A DNA stretch of 46,419 nt from Catenaria anguillulae PL171. Taxonomy: Eukaryota; Blastocladiomycota; Blastocladiomycetes; Blastocladiales; Catenariaceae. This document shows, piece after piece, positions 1 to 11,118 of the stretch (its first letter is position 1; every line of letters begins with the position of its first letter). Under the pieces are notes generated by a model that worked only from the letters and a program-made list of their open reading frames with translations, did no database searches and had not been told where the DNA came from. The stretch lies in contig MCFL01000192.1 of NCBI GenBank assembly GCA_002102555.1, forward strand, positions 1 to 46,419. Direction: 5' to 3'. Both the position numbers and the translations under genes were made by a program.

Positions 1-1404
1 GTCAGATTATGATTCTTGACGTGACGGGGCACAATGAGTATTGCGGCTTGCGATCGGAAACCTGTGGGCCGGGGTTGCAAGCTTAATTGACCCTGTTCGC
101 GAGAAAAGGGCACGCTCCCCAGTCGATCCAAATGAACATGTCGGCGGTGAAAAAACGCTTCCCGCGAAAAAAAAAGCTATAATCACGACAACAAGTCCGA
201 GCGCTTCCGCCTGGCCATGCACATGACTCCAAGTCGGGCGCTGGCAGCAGGGGGGGGGGGGGGGGCAAAACCTTGGCGGCGGCAACAGCCAAGAAGGAGA
301 ACCGTGTGGGCTTGACGCGACAAGTTGTGATCACTCGGCCCAGGATGGATTGCGAGCAAGGACGTGTGGTGGGGGACGACGGTGGATGTGCGGACGTACA
401 TGCTGAAGGTACAGTAGTGATGATACAGAACAGTGCATGAAGTGTATGCTCGCGAATGTGCTGTGCATCGAAGGCGGAATGTGCAGTCCGAGCTGAGATC
501 GAGCTTGAGGGAGACGAGCCGCGGCTCCGGAACGGCCATACGGGTCAGGTCGTGTCCGCTACTTAAGTTAAGTTGAGCAAAGCGGGCCGGGCCGAGAGAC
601 ACTTCGGATCGCACTTTTCGCAATCGCGTGTGGGTGATTCATGCTGCGTCTTTCCTGTCAACATGCGCTGATTGGCCGCTCGCGGACGAGCGCTCGAGGA
701 GTGCTTTTGTGCTGAATGACGGCTGCTCTACGTTGGAGAATCACGAGCGAAACGCGTCGCCCAACAGAAAACACCCTGAAAAGCTGCGAGCCAAAGCATC
801 TCACTCCTTGTATTTTGGACTGTCCATTTGAATGATCGTGATAGCTCCATCTTCCCAAACCTAATCCTCCATGCTTGATGGTAGCCGAACTCGACGTGCA
901 ATGGCTCGCGGCCGCCGGCGGCACTTACAGACAATTTTAATGTGACCGGGCCGAGCGGCACGCCTTGGTCGCGTGCGCTCAGACTCTGGTTGTGCCCGTT
1001 GGGGTCGAAGGCCTTAGGATATGTCGGACAAAGGGCAGAGGCGAGAAATGGGCCCTACATCGATTCATGTCCTTGTATGGAGAGGGCTGCATCAGGTGAA
1101 AGACACTAAGCTTGTGGGTATTCGACATGCCGGCGCATCTTGATCTCAATATGTAGAGCTCCTACGCCGACTCTTGGCCCCATACTCAGTTGAGCTCTCA
1201 TGTTGCAATGAAAAAAAAAATGTAAGACTAGCGAGTTACATTTGATTTTGAGAAAATGAAGATGGCTTACGACGCAACACTACCGATATGGCAACACAAA
1301 ATGGTTTAGCAAATCCAAAAGACCTTTTCAAAAACACATCACGACACGACCAAAAACCTCATCGATAGCAAAGCTTTACCCTCGCGGCTGGTTCGGCCAA
1401 TTGT
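1..1404. other. Left edge, no convincing gene
   Basis: I see no open frame here with protein-like composition or a recognisable family. The frames present are short and overlap on both strands. A 16-base G run lies at 250-265. The right part (about 1200-1400) is AT-richer and is probably the 3' flank of the minus-strand gene that ends at 1405. Confidence 0.5.
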
Positions 1405-2049
1405 TTAGCAACCCGGGTTGATGGGCAAGATGGACACATCGCAGCCATAGTCGCCCGAATGACCGTGATTGTACGCGCCGGAATCGTAGGCATGACCGTG
1501 CTCGTATCCGCCAACATAACCTTGACCGTACCCGGCATCATACCCGGAATGCGGATGGGTCGGGGCCCAAGAGTTGTGGCCATGGAAGGCATCGCGCACA
1601 AACACGTTGACATCGGCGTTTTGCGCCTGGTGAATGTTGTTGCCCGAGGCTTGGTTGGATTGGATCACATTGACCTGTGCATCGGCTCCGTGGTCGGCTT
1701 GGTACCTGCCCGACCAATGGTGAGTGTGACCGTTTTGGGCAACCACGTTGACATCGGCGTTTTGCACTTGGTGGATGTTGTTGCCCGAGGCGTGGTTGGA
1801 TTGGATCACGTTGACTTGCGCATCGGCACCGTTGTTGTAGCCGTGGTTGTGACCATGGTGGTTGTGGCCGTGATGGTTGTAGCCGCCGTGGTGGTGGCCG
1901 TACTCGTGGCCTTGGTTGTGGCCGTACCAGTGCGGATTGTGGTGGTGCGAGCCGGATTGGGCAACAACGTTAATGTCGGCGTTTTGCGACTGGTGGATGT
2001 TGCGGCCAAAGGCTTCGTTGATTTGGACAAGGTTGGAGTGGGCAGACAT
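1405..2049 (-). CDS. His/Gly/Asn-rich protein with three amyloid-like repeats
   Basis: The product is 214 residues in one exon. Three related segments of about 25 residues lie at roughly residues 7-33, 79-107 and 126-150. Their common pattern is V-x-V-I-Q-x-N-x-A-S-G-N-N-I-H-Q-x-Q-N-A-D-V-N-V. The alternating polar and hydrophobic order, with regularly placed Q and N, resembles curlin-type or other solenoid amyloid repeats; this is a pattern likeness only. Linkers are very rich in HG, HH and YGH (for example residues 35-74) and could bind metal. I see no signal peptide or membrane segment. The start at 2049 has an A at -3 (AAACATGTC), and a TATA box lies about 140 bp upstream. Function is unknown. 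It may be a structural, stress or self-assembling protein. Confidence 0.7.
   Translation of the reverse strand: MSAHSNLVQINEAFGRNIHQSQNADINVVAQSGSHHHNPHWYGHNQGHEYGHHHGGYNHHGHNHHGHNHGYNNGADAQVNVIQSNHASGNNIHQVQNADVNVVAQNGHTHHWSGRYQADHGADAQVNVIQSNQASGNNIHQAQNADVNVFVRDAFHGHNSWAPTHPHSGYDAGYGQGYVGGYEHGHAYDSGAYNHGHSGDYGCDVSILPINPGC
1595..1830 (-). repeat. Imperfect repeat encoding two near-identical protein repeats
   Basis: Two blocks inside the His-rich gene, near 1600-1670 and 1740-1810, are nearly the same DNA. Both read (plus strand) through GTTGACATCGGCGTTTTGC, a short variable stretch, and GTTGTTGCCCGAGGC. They encode repeats 2 and 3. The first repeat, near 1960-2035, is more diverged. Confidence 0.8.
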
Positions 2050-2181
2050 GTTTGCGTGGAAATGGGAATGGGTGTGGGAACGGCCGAAAGTGGACGCAAA
2101 GGGATGACTGACTGGAGCAAGAGGGATGCCGGGTGGATGGAGGGCAAGGATGAGGTGGGAAAGCGGGTGGGTTGAGCGTGA

Positions 2182-2189
2182 CCTTTATA
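2182..2189 (-). promoter_or_regulatory. TATA box of the His-rich repeat gene
   Basis: The minus strand reads TATAAAGG, 133-140 bp upstream of the ATG at 2049. A start site about 30 bp further on would give a 5' UTR of roughly 100 nt. It is the clearest TATA element I noticed in the window and suggests a strongly or conditionally expressed gene. Confidence 0.55.
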
Positions 2190-3502
2190 CCCGTTCCCAC
2201 AGTTCTCTAACGCCCATCCCCCCATCGGGTTGGCCGGCCAGCAAAGACTCTCGGACGAACCTTTCCGAGGAGTCACGCACTCACGTCCAACCTGCCTTTG
2301 CTTGCAGCTCGTGCTGGAGCTCGAGCGAGTGCGTGTTCCTGTGGTTCCTGTGGCAGAAGACTGATCCAGTGAGTTTCCATAAAGCCGTGCTGCACGTTAC
2401 GGGAGAATTGTTAATGTCTCACGCCATTTCAGGCATATCCATGCGTCTATCCTTTTGTCGCTGTAGGCCCGATAAAGCAAAATGGAAGCAAGGGACTCCA
2501 AGAACAGAGTCTATGACAGCATCCAGGGTCCGTTTGCCTCACGATCCTGTCGCAGCTGCTTGGAATGTAGCTCGTTTCCGTTGCATCAACGCTTGCCGAT
2601 TCATCAAAGTGCCAAAAGAGATACACCGAGCTTAACGTCATTTCGGTCAACTGGGGGGGGGGGGGGGGGGAAGATACCGAGGAAAGCTGGGAACAACAAA
2701 CTGCCGTAAAATTGCATGGTTCTTTTGCTGCTGTGCGGCTGGGCGTGTGCCGATGTCTCACACGCGAACAGATAAAGATTCACAGCCCTTCAATGAGCGC
2801 TTGATCTTGCGTGCAAGCCAACGCCAAAGCCTATCATTCCGATCCCAGCACTCAAGAAACGTTTCTCCATGGCCACGTCGACGTCTCGAGCACCGTCTAT
2901 TCTGGTGGACATGCCATATCCGCTCCCACACCAAACGCAAAATCAAAGCTTGAGCACAACATGTGCAAAGCCGGTGCCCTGCAACGGAAGCAAACTGAAA
3001 AAAAACAGAGGAATTGCCAACGTGCACCCCAAAACCAGCTGCAAAGAACGCTCGAAGCCATGGGAACGGTGTGAAGATTACCTTGTATACTTATCTGTCA
3101 ATGTCCTGCTGCGGGAATAGAGTGACGTGCCGACGTCATACCGGCATGTGCAGCGCACAGAGGTCATCGAGAAGCCGAATATGATATGAATGGTGACGGC
3201 CAGAGATCGAGTAGAGGAGCGGAGGAAGCAAACGGGTAGACGGAAATGAAGAGCATCCACATCCAAACATTTGCAGGTGTCGGAAATGACAACATCTGTT
3301 GTGATTGTGGTATGAATATACATTCTGGAGTAATTCAAATGTAGAGTCTGGCACGAAGAACCAGGGCCGAGTGAGCTCGAGGCAAAGTCCAGTGATGGGA
3401 AACACAATGCGTGAGTGTTCCACGTCGATGGGTGACAGAAACAATTCAACGACGGAAATGTCAAAAGAATAAAATGTGTATCAAAGTGACACAAGAATCA
3501 GG
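2190..3502. other. Intergenic, no supported gene
   Basis: Short frames on both strands lack protein-like composition and match no family I know. An 18-base G run lies at 2653-2670. The stretch separates the promoter of the His-rich gene from the 3' end of the COG8-like gene. Confidence 0.45.
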
Positions 3503-4658
3503 CTACACCATCACCCGACCTTCACTCGTGACCGGCGAAACAAACGTTATCCGACACTGCTGGTCCGCCCGACCTCGAATCCCCGCCGCATCCACCACCT
3601 TGTCCCACGACCGCTGCAAGTGCGGGGCAATGCACTCGCGCCACACCTTGCCTTGTGTGTCACTCGCCACATGCCGCTCCACGTTGTCCATGGCATCCGT
3701 CAAGCACGCGGCCATGAGTGTCAACTTGGCCACTGGAATGCGCGGAAACGTGGCCGCATTGACGGCATCGACCACGTGTGCGGCAAACGCGGCCAGTGGG
3801 CGTGACGCCAATGCCCACGTTTCTGGCCGGTCGGCAACTGCCGCCCCAATGTCAACCTGGCCTTGATCTCCCGCCAGCCCACAAAGTCCCACGTCCACTG
3901 CGCGTTCCAAGTCCCTTTTGAACCTTGTCACCAGTTCGGCATCCATCACAGGGCGAACCACAGGCACACTTAAATCCCACCCAAGGCGGCGACACGCCGT
4001 GCCCCAAGCCGACTGCGCGTGCCTAGCCACGAGTGCCAAGTCCTGCGGTGAACCCAAATGCTTGACGACATGCGCGAGCCCAGACCTCAGGGTGCGTGCA
4101 GAGTAGAGCGCCGATGGGTGAACGTGCACGTCGGGAAACACAACGCGCGCATGGGCCCATGTGTCAAACATGTGACCGCGGACTGCGTCGATCCAGGCGA
4201 GTGCCACGTCTGTGGGAATGTTTGAGGTGGAGGTGGAAGGAGAAGGCGGAGGAGGGAGGCGAGCAAGGCGCGAGGCAAGAAACTGATGTGCCCATTGGTG
4301 CGAGGCCAAGGGCGACGGGTCGATACGGCGCAAGTGGGCGACGGCGCGCAACAGGGTGGGCAAGGGCGAGGTGGGGAGGGTGAGGTGCGCGAGCAAGGCA
4401 AGCGGCAGGTCTGTGTTGAAGATGGAGCGTGCACGGGCCGTGACGAGCGCGATGGTTGTTTGTGCAGTCGTAGTTGAGGAGGAGGAGGAAGTTGCGTCGG
4501 GTTGGGTGAGGTTTGAGCTCGACGTGTAGGGCGAGGCCGCGGTGGAGGTGGAAGAGATGGATCCGCGGCGGGCCATGCGGCGTTCGAGGGCACCGAGCGC
4601 GGCCTGGAGTGCAAAGACTTGGTCGACGAGGGAGCCGAGCTGATCATTCAAGTTGTTG

Positions 4659-4690
<32 letters not shown>

Positions 4691-5108
4691 GGTGGTGTTG
4701 GTGGCAGAGGAGGAGGGGCACGGGTGGATGGCGGTGACGGCGTGCGAGAGGAGGGAAGGGATGGAGAGGAGGAGCTGCAGGTCGGATTGGTTGGCTTGAA
4801 GCGAGTGGATGATGCCAAGAGAAAGCGCGTCAGTGGGAGGGGGACTGCCATCCGGATTAGGATTAGGGCATGAAGCACAGATGGCGGTGGCGGCCTGGAT
4901 GGCGTGTTGGAGGCGGGGCCAGTGAGCCGAGTGGAGCGAGTCGACGGCGCCAATGAGGGTCGGGAGATGGTCTGCGTGCTGTGTAAAGAGGTGGGCGCAG
5001 TCGAGGAGGGTGCGCTGGCGTTGTGTGGCCAACTGCGAGGGCAGGGCAGCAACGTCGGCGAGCGAGCCGAGCAGCCAGTCGGCTGGGATCGGATACGTGG
5101 GCTCCTCT

Positions 5109-5149
<41 letters not shown>

Positions 5150-5221
5150 TTGTGGCTGCTCTTGCCCTTGCCCTAGATATTGCTGTTGGTGGTGTTGGTG
5201 TTGGTGATCCGTCGCGGCCAT
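3503..5221 (-). CDS. COG8: COG8-like subunit of the Golgi tethering complex
   Basis: The frame gives 572 residues from the ATG at 5221, chosen for its context (AAGATGGCC). In-frame ATGs at 5236 and further upstream (the frame stays open to 5284) are possible. After a low-complexity head of Q/E and H/Q come segments that follow the order of COG8: an amphipathic stretch after IPADWLLGSL, TLLDCAHLFTQHADHL, then LLRAVAHLRRIDPSPL and a later AWIDAVRGHMFDTWAHARV. The last two match the animal COG8 segments LRRM and IEASRVHLFDIITQYRAIF. COG8 belongs to lobe B of the conserved oligomeric Golgi complex, which tethers vesicles in retrograde transport within the Golgi. Poly-Thr/Asn and Pro/Ser inserts interrupt the middle. 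The family assignment rests on motif recall, so it is probable, not certain. Confidence 0.65.
4650..4700. repeat. Triplet repeat encoding Asn and Thr runs
   Basis: Tandem GTT units followed by GGT units on the plus strand encode an Asn run preceded by a Thr run in the COG8-like protein on the minus strand. It is a coding microsatellite and likely varies in length between strains. Confidence 0.8.
5102..5158. repeat. CTCCTG hexamer repeat encoding a Gln-Glu tract
   Basis: About seven CTCCTG units encode alternating Q and E near the N terminus of the COG8-like protein. It is a coding minisatellite. Confidence 0.85.
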
Positions 5222-5897
5222 CTTGTGAATATCCATGTGTTTCTTTGTTGTTGTTCCGATATTGTCTTTTCTTGGTATGTGCATCCTAACGACATATCAA
5301 AAGTATGGAGGTAGAGGGATGGCGCGTCAGATCAGAGGACAACCGCCGATGCCGTCCATTCCGATCTCTGTTCCGATCTCATCATCAGCGATCTACAAAA
5401 GTTACCAATTCGGTATGTCTGTCTGTCTAGTTGTGCATTTACCTAGCTACCCACAGACCATCCTTATGGCCAGTCTTATGGCTTGGCACGCTGCTTCCAT
5501 GTTGACCTGCTGGCCATGCATGATGCATCATGCGCGCCTCCAAGGCTCCAACCACACACGGAATCATTGAACCACCAAATGAATCCATCGAGATGTCAGC
5601 CCAGCCCAGCCCAGCCCAGCCTGCTGTCCACACTTCCAACCTTCAGCGGCAGCTGCCTTCCAAGTTGGAAAGTTCCAACTGTGCCTCAGCACTCAGCGAG
5701 CAGTCGCCCAGCTCGAGCTGAGCATCGAGCAGTGCTGTCCTCTTTGCGCATGCCCAATACCCATATCGTTATACCGCCGTGACATTCATCCAATTGAAGT
5801 CCATGTATTTGCTTGCCATAGCCGTATGGGTGTCGCCCATTCCGTGATTCCGCCATTGCACCTCACCCACCTTTAAATTTCGCATTCGCAATTGAAC
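5222..5897. other. Divergent promoter region
   Basis: This lies between the starts of the COG8-like gene (-) and the Cys-rich membrane protein gene (+). It contains a short CCCAG pentamer repeat near 5600-5622. An upstream ATG at 5803 begins a short hydrophobic reading (M-Y-L-L-A-I-A) that runs straight into a GTATGG. It could be a signal-peptide exon of the downstream gene, but I could not prove a join. Confidence 0.4.
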
Positions 5898-7883
5898 ATG
5901 TCAACAACCGACCCAACACTCGTCCCGGTCCGACCTCCACGCCAAGCCACAGACATCCCACCCCTGTTTGCGCTCCCAGGCGCTCTCAACACCTCCGTTC
6001 CCATCCGCTCAATGTGTACAACGGGCTCGTCGCCCTGCCCTCACCTGCCCACCCCTGCCGCCCAAGCCGCCTATGCTCAGTGCTTGCAGGACCAATGCGC
6101 TGGCGCCGTCAATGAGCTGTCCACGGCCTATACAACGGCCCGGGTCCCACGAGAACCGGCAACACTCCTGGGCGTCTTCCCTTCTGCAAGCGTCACGCCT
6201 TCAATGCGGCCTGTGATTGAGCAAGCTGGTATGTGTGCCGCCTATTTTGTCCCTGAGAGCTCTTCCCACTGTTTTCTGAACCAACCATTTTTCACAGCGG
6301 CCGCCGTCGAAGTATGCGGAATCGACCGGTGTCTGGCAGAGTGGACCGCCGTGGCATCCACCCTCTGCGTCCCGCTCGACTCGCCAGCCATCCTCTCTCG
6401 TGGCTTCCACCTCCCCACGCTCCCAACATCAGCAGCATCCAACGCAACGCTGGCTCGCCTCTTTCAATCCTACCAGTCTGCCGTCTCGACACACATGCTC
6501 CCGACTTCTGCTGCACAAGACCCTGCATCCATTGACCAATCGGCATTCACGGCCACCATGCTCGGGTCCAGCCCAGACACGTCCTCGCTCGACAAGCTCG
6601 GCGTGTGCGTCCCCACACTGCCCATAGGATCCACATGCGACGCGCGTGCCTGGGACGCACAAGCCAATCTGCCCGCCCTCGGCCGCGTTGTACCCAACTT
6701 TGCATCCACGGGCAAATCGGCCGTCCTCACGCCCACATCGCCGTCGTCCACATCCCTTGGATTCCCGGTGCACGCGGTTCGCCTGCCTCCCACGTCGTCT
6801 GCCCCACCCGAAATCGTTACACAGGCGCAACGGTCGGGCAACACGTTCACTTCCATTACTTGCGTTGACGGAACCGTTTCAGCCGCGGCACCTAAACTGC
6901 CTGGCACAGACTGCGCGTCACATGCAGAATGCCTTTTGGGCATGTGTGTCCCCTCTCCCTCCTCCTCCTCTTCTACATGCCGGCTCATTGACCGGCTTGC
7001 CGCCTCAACCCCGGCCCAACCGCCCATCATTGAACAACCAACCAATCCGACCTCGGACCCTTCCAATGCATCCGACGGCACACTTTCGGCGCTCGCCTCG
7101 CCCATTCTTTGGGCGCAACTGACGGCCATCATCCTGGCCTCGATCCTACTTCTCGGATGGTCACGCGGCGGTATCGAGTGGCGCAAGCGCGTGCAAGCGC
7201 GGCTCGTGCGGTGCCTAGCACGCGTCCAACCCAGTAAATCCACCGTGGTGCGCGAGCTCGCGTGCGATCCGGCAGACAATCGCATGCTGGCAAGTTATCG
7301 ACCACGGCACGGTGGAAGGCGAAGACGGGATCGGGGTACGCGCGCCATGCGCGTGCGATATTTGCCAGATGGGACACCCGAGTGGATTGAAGAGCGGGTG
7401 GATGAGGACGAGCCATTGCCCTTGTATGTGCCACCCTCGCCACCAGAGCCTGCCGTGGCTGCATCCATTCTGGGTGTGCCGGGGGCTGATAACGGTACCA
7501 TGGCGGCAACCCCGCCCGCGGCGTACGGGCATCGCCGATCGTCACTGGACCCGGAACACGCACCCTTGCTTGCGCACCCGTCGGCCGCCGCCGCGGCAGA
7601 TATCCGGCGCGCCCGCCGTGGAAGCAGTGCAGGTGGGCCCGTGGCCGTGGGCAGTCCCAGATTGAGCGCGTTGCTTGTGGGCGGTCCGCCGCCCCCGCCA
7701 TTTGGCATGCCAATGCCAAGGCCCGCAAGTTTGGATTCGGTCGAGGATGGATCGGGCGGCTCGAGCAGTGGGTCGAGGAGGGGCAGTTTTGGAGTCGAGA
7801 CGTTTGAGGGTATTGATGAGGATGACGTGGATATGGATGGAGGGGAGGTAGAGGACAATGAGTGGAGGTTTGGGCATCGGTAG
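5898..7883 (+). CDS. Cys-rich one-pass membrane protein, unknown function
   Basis: The open frame spans 5898-7883. The outer part has spaced cysteines, including a cluster near C-ASHAE-C-LLGM-C before the membrane segment. One strong transmembrane helix (ILWAQLTAIILASILLLGW) lies near codon 400. A basic cytoplasmic tail follows, with R-rich, Pro-rich and acidic parts. A 69-bp stretch at 6229-6297 has all the marks of an in-frame intron: GTATGT at its start, CTGAAC near the end and TTTTTCACAG. Splicing it out would remove 23 residues without changing the frame. No signal peptide is visible at the N terminus; an upstream exon near 5803 might supply one. It is probably a cell-surface protein. 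I do not recognise the family. Confidence 0.65.
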   Translation: MSTTDPTLVPVRPPRQATDIPPLFALPGALNTSVPIRSMCTTGSSPCPHLPTPAAQAAYAQCLQDQCAGAVNELSTAYTTARVPREPATLLGVFPSASVTPSMRPVIEQAGMCAAYFVPESSSHCFLNQPFFTAAAVEVCGIDRCLAEWTAVASTLCVPLDSPAILSRGFHLPTLPTSAASNATLARLFQSYQSAVSTHMLPTSAAQDPASIDQSAFTATMLGSSPDTSSLDKLGVCVPTLPIGSTCDARAWDAQANLPALGRVVPNFASTGKSAVLTPTSPSSTSLGFPVHAVRLPPTSSAPPEIVTQAQRSGNTFTSITCVDGTVSAAAPKLPGTDCASHAECLLGMCVPSPSSSSSTCRLIDRLAASTPAQPPIIEQPTNPTSDPSNASDGTLSALASPILWAQLTAIILASILLLGWSRGGIEWRKRVQARLVRCLARVQPSKSTVVRELACDPADNRMLASYRPRHGGRRRRDRGTRAMRVRYLPDGTPEWIEERVDEDEPLPLYVPPSPPEPAVAASILGVPGADNGTMAATPPAAYGHRRSSLDPEHAPLLAHPSAAAAADIRRARRGSSAGGPVAVGSPRLSALLVGGPPPPPFGMPMPRPASLDSVEDGSGGSSSGSRRGSFGVETFEGIDEDDVDMDGGEVEDNEWRFGHR

Positions 7884-8519
7884 GTACCCAAACACATTAC
7901 CTGACAGCTGGGCTGGTCCTACTTATTTTTTTTCTCTCTCTCTTTTTTTATATGAGATTGGTCCGTGATTTGGACTCTTGGTTTTCCTTTTCTCCTTTTG
8001 ATTCAACGCCTACCTACCCACCTACCCCTTTGCACCTATGCATTTGCGAATCGGTCAACCCATTTTGTCCATTTCTCTTGTATATTCATGTATTTAGTAC
8101 CCCCACGTCCAACATTTTCTCGCACATGTATACTTGGCTTATTTGCTCACACATTTTCTGCCATGAATGCCCTGACTTGCTCTGCATGTCGAACTTGAAA
8201 AGGCATGGCCATAGAGCCTGTGGGCCTGACAGACAGATGATGATAATCGATTCGCGACTGGGACAAGTGGATCCTCGTCGGGCCAAGTTCGCCAATGGAG
8301 AAGGTCGCCCCTCACCAATTCACAATGCAGCTGATTCTGGCGACTCAAACCGTCCCACCATGCCATGCATGGCCGCCTTCCTTGGGCGAGCAAGTGCCGG
8401 ACTGCGTCAGAGAGAGCCCATGAGGGAGGTAACCCTGTTAGGCTGACGCTTGTGGACTTGAGTCGAATCAGACGCGCGTACTGACGTTTTCGTTCTTTCC
8501 GAATTGTCGTATTTGATAA
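7884..8519. other. 3' flank and intergenic spacer
   Basis: The stretch after the stop is pyrimidine-rich (long T/C runs near 7920-7960). It contains no supported gene and is probably the 3' UTR plus spacer. Confidence 0.4.
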
Positions 8520-8531
8520 GTGCCGAACCCC

Positions 8532-9249
8532 ATGGGCGTCTGTCCATTGACACTACCCGCATCCGTCTCCTCGCAACCCACTCCACTTGATCCTGCGCAT
8601 CCGCAGCCGCCCCAGTCCCTTTTAGCTCACGCCTTCGTAGCCCTCCTTTCAACCGACCCACACTTTGCACTTGCTGCACACACTATTCGTCCATGGCTCC
8701 AACTTCCTGTCTGCCACACCCAAGCGGCAGCAGCGTCAATAGTGCATCCACCCGCAAATGACCCTATTCGACTCCGCACGGGCTCTCGCCGACTGGTCCT
8801 CGACTTGCGTCCCTGTTCCCACATGTCCTTGTCCTCCTCCAGTCCCACGCGCTTTCTCGCCTTGCCCATCCACTTGTAGCCTGTGGAGCAGCAACATTTG
8901 AGCCTCGGCACGCAGTCGGATTCTACCCCGCCATTTCGCACCGTCCACTGTGCGATTCGCTCGTCCGCAGTGGCCGCGAGACACGTTTGCGTCAACGCCG
9001 AAAGGCTATCTTTGTCGGGCATTGCGTTCCTTTGTGTATGGCACACTGTCTATTGCCCGATGTGTGAGGAGAAATACATGGAGAATGGTTGTGCGTCGTC
9101 AATTTCAGCGCTCGCTTGAATTTGACGATGTGGCGACATGGGCCAGGACGTCGGCGTCGCAGCAGGCGTTGCAGCATGGTCGACAGCAGCGACAGCGTGA
9201 TGTGCATTGGCCAGACCAGAAACTTCCAATTGATAAACCCACGCATTAG
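8532..9249 (+). other. Gene-like region, structure unresolved
   Basis: Three plus-strand frames look protein-like one after another. The first starts with ATG at 8532 (MGVCPLTLP) and runs to 8879. The second covers about 8762-9060 and includes ATFEPRHAVGFYPAISH. The third covers about 8960-9249 and includes SFVYGTLSIARCVRRNTWR. I could not place introns that join them. It may be a small multi-exon gene, a decayed gene, or chance. If real, it would be convergent with the minus-strand gene that ends at 9253. Confidence 0.2.
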
Positions 9250-9252
9250 AGC

Positions 9253-11118
9253 TCACGAATACAGCCACCAAGCAACAAATCCAACAAGGAGAGCAACGAC
9301 ATGATACACGCGCACTCCCATCCAATGCACTCGCCACCGTATGTACACGACGACATAAATGACAGCCAGCACACGATACAGCCACCGCGACATGCTCCAC
9401 AAGTACCGGATAACCGACCGAGCAGCTCCCAGCGCCTCCGGAAGCTGCTGCTTCGGATGCTTGATGACGCGTGGTGAAATCATGGCAGCGGACGTGGCGA
9501 CAACGAAAAGCATTTGGGTGGGCTCGAGGTCGTCCAGAGTGGAAAGGAGGATGCCCGATCGATGCAGAGTAATGATAAACTTGGAAAGCGAGATGATGCG
9601 CTCGTCGAGAGATCGGAGCGCAGCCGAGTCAAAGGTAATCATTGGCTGGATCACTGAGCCAAGGGTCAGGTAAGGTATGCGCAAGGAAATCAGTCAGTGA
9701 ATACGTCCGCAGAAAGAGGTACATGCGCAAGAGGAGATGGTCAGCATACAATATGACAGCAGAGTCGGCACACTATCCTGATCGATAAACTCGTGCACCA
9801 TTTCCGCTGCCTCATCACACCCACTCATGACTGCGACATGGGCCGCCTCGCTGACGTGGCCAAACTGCCACAAACCACTGGCAAGCAGCTCGCGGAACAA
9901 ATTCATGTCGCCATGCTTGCCCGCCAGAATCAATGCCTCCCCCCCAATCCCATGAAACTCTTCGTGATAGTCCTCAAAGTGGTCCGCGAGCGCAGAAGGA
10001 GGAAATCGGCAGACAAGGGCGGCGACCGAGCCATAGTCGTCAATCTTCTGCTCGAGCAAGTACATGCCGAGCGAGTGCAGGGAAACACCGTGTCGCTCGA
10101 GTGAGTTGAAAATTGGCAAAAAACGGTCGGGTGAAACTTTGGGTGCAGAAAACGTTCGCAACAGTGCGTGAAATGGCGAGCGGCGGGCACCGAGCAGGTC
10201 TGGGTCATAATGGAAGAAATCTCGGACACACCCCAGGTTGTGTAGCATGGAATCAACCATGTCGAGTAGAGCGGGTGACCATTCGAGCAAGACGGTCCAA
10301 TACAACCATTGTTCGATCGACATGGTGGCCTGGTAGCCGGAATCGTAGGAAACAACACTCGCTACACATGCGCGCGGATCCACTGACAGTTGGAGACACA
10401 CCGTGCGATGCAAGGTAAAGTTGGGATTGACCACACGTAAAAGTTGCTCAAGAACGAATGCGGCCGAAGTGCAGTCGCCGAGCTGCGTGAAGAACGAGAA
10501 CATGCGAAAGGCATCAGGAACAAAGAGCCAGTGCCGATGTACTCGGGCCAGCGGGTCCTCGTTCAGCGGAACCTCCCGCCCAATGCCAGCAGTAACATCC
10601 ATACATGATGCTTGAAATTCTGTTTCCGTGAAGGGCCTCGCAACATGTAGCGGTCCTTGGCAAGAAAAGATCCAATTGAGGAATGATGGTGGCGAGAGAA
10701 TGGAATCGGCGATAGGCGAAAGTGCTGCAACACGCGGCGACTCGTAGACAAAATTGTCATCAGCTTCACGGCCCGGCAGCCTGTGTTGGAGACGAAGAAC
10801 GAGAAACCTGGCCAACTGAGACTTGTCGTTGGTCGGATATTGATGAGGCGGTGTGTTGAATATTGGCATTGGGCGGTGGAGGATTAAGTGCAGGGCCCAC
10901 GAATGCCGCACCAGCGGTGTCCGGGACAGCTGCACGATTTCATGGCAGATTGGAACCTTTTGCTGGGTCAATGGCTCCGACAGCGCGAGGATCGGGAGAA
11001 GCAGCTCTGCGGGCAGAGCCGCGGCCGTGGCACTGGCCGGCCGTGCCGCCTTGTCTTGGTGTGCGGAGTGGCAGTCGACGGCGGCGGTCATGATGCCTTT
11101 GCGCTGGGAGACATACAT
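9253..11118 (-). CDS. F-box/ankyrin-like protein with C-terminal membrane anchor
   Basis: Two exons are joined: 9750-11118 and 9253-9653. The 96-bp intron (9654-9749) has GTATGC, a CTGAC branch-like site and CTCAG, and it carries an in-frame stop if not removed. Splicing gives TCATAT-T/TG-ATC and 589 residues. The N-terminal part has an F-box-like LPAELLLPILALSEPL. The middle has helical repeat pairs, and residues such as GGEALILAGKHGDMNLFREL look ankyrin-like. The C terminus has two hydrophobic helices (RVLAVIYVVVYI and VYHVVALLVGFVAWWLY), which is unusual for an F-box protein. The start is uncertain: ATG at 11118 or 11091. No precise family recognised. Confidence 0.6.

Noticed and set aside
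183-623. Minus-strand reading frame near the left edge as a gene
   Set aside because: Composition is not protein-like, it crosses the G run as poly-Pro, and there is no family motif or promoter.
1459-2175. Long plus-strand frame opposite the His-rich gene
   Set aside because: It is a Val-rich mirror of the repeat-bearing minus-strand gene and has no independent support.
8992-9252. Stop-codon readthrough extending the F-box/ankyrin-like protein
   Set aside because: The frame continues after TGA with a hydrophobic stretch, but nothing else suggests readthrough or a changed genetic code. Other genes here stop normally at TGA.
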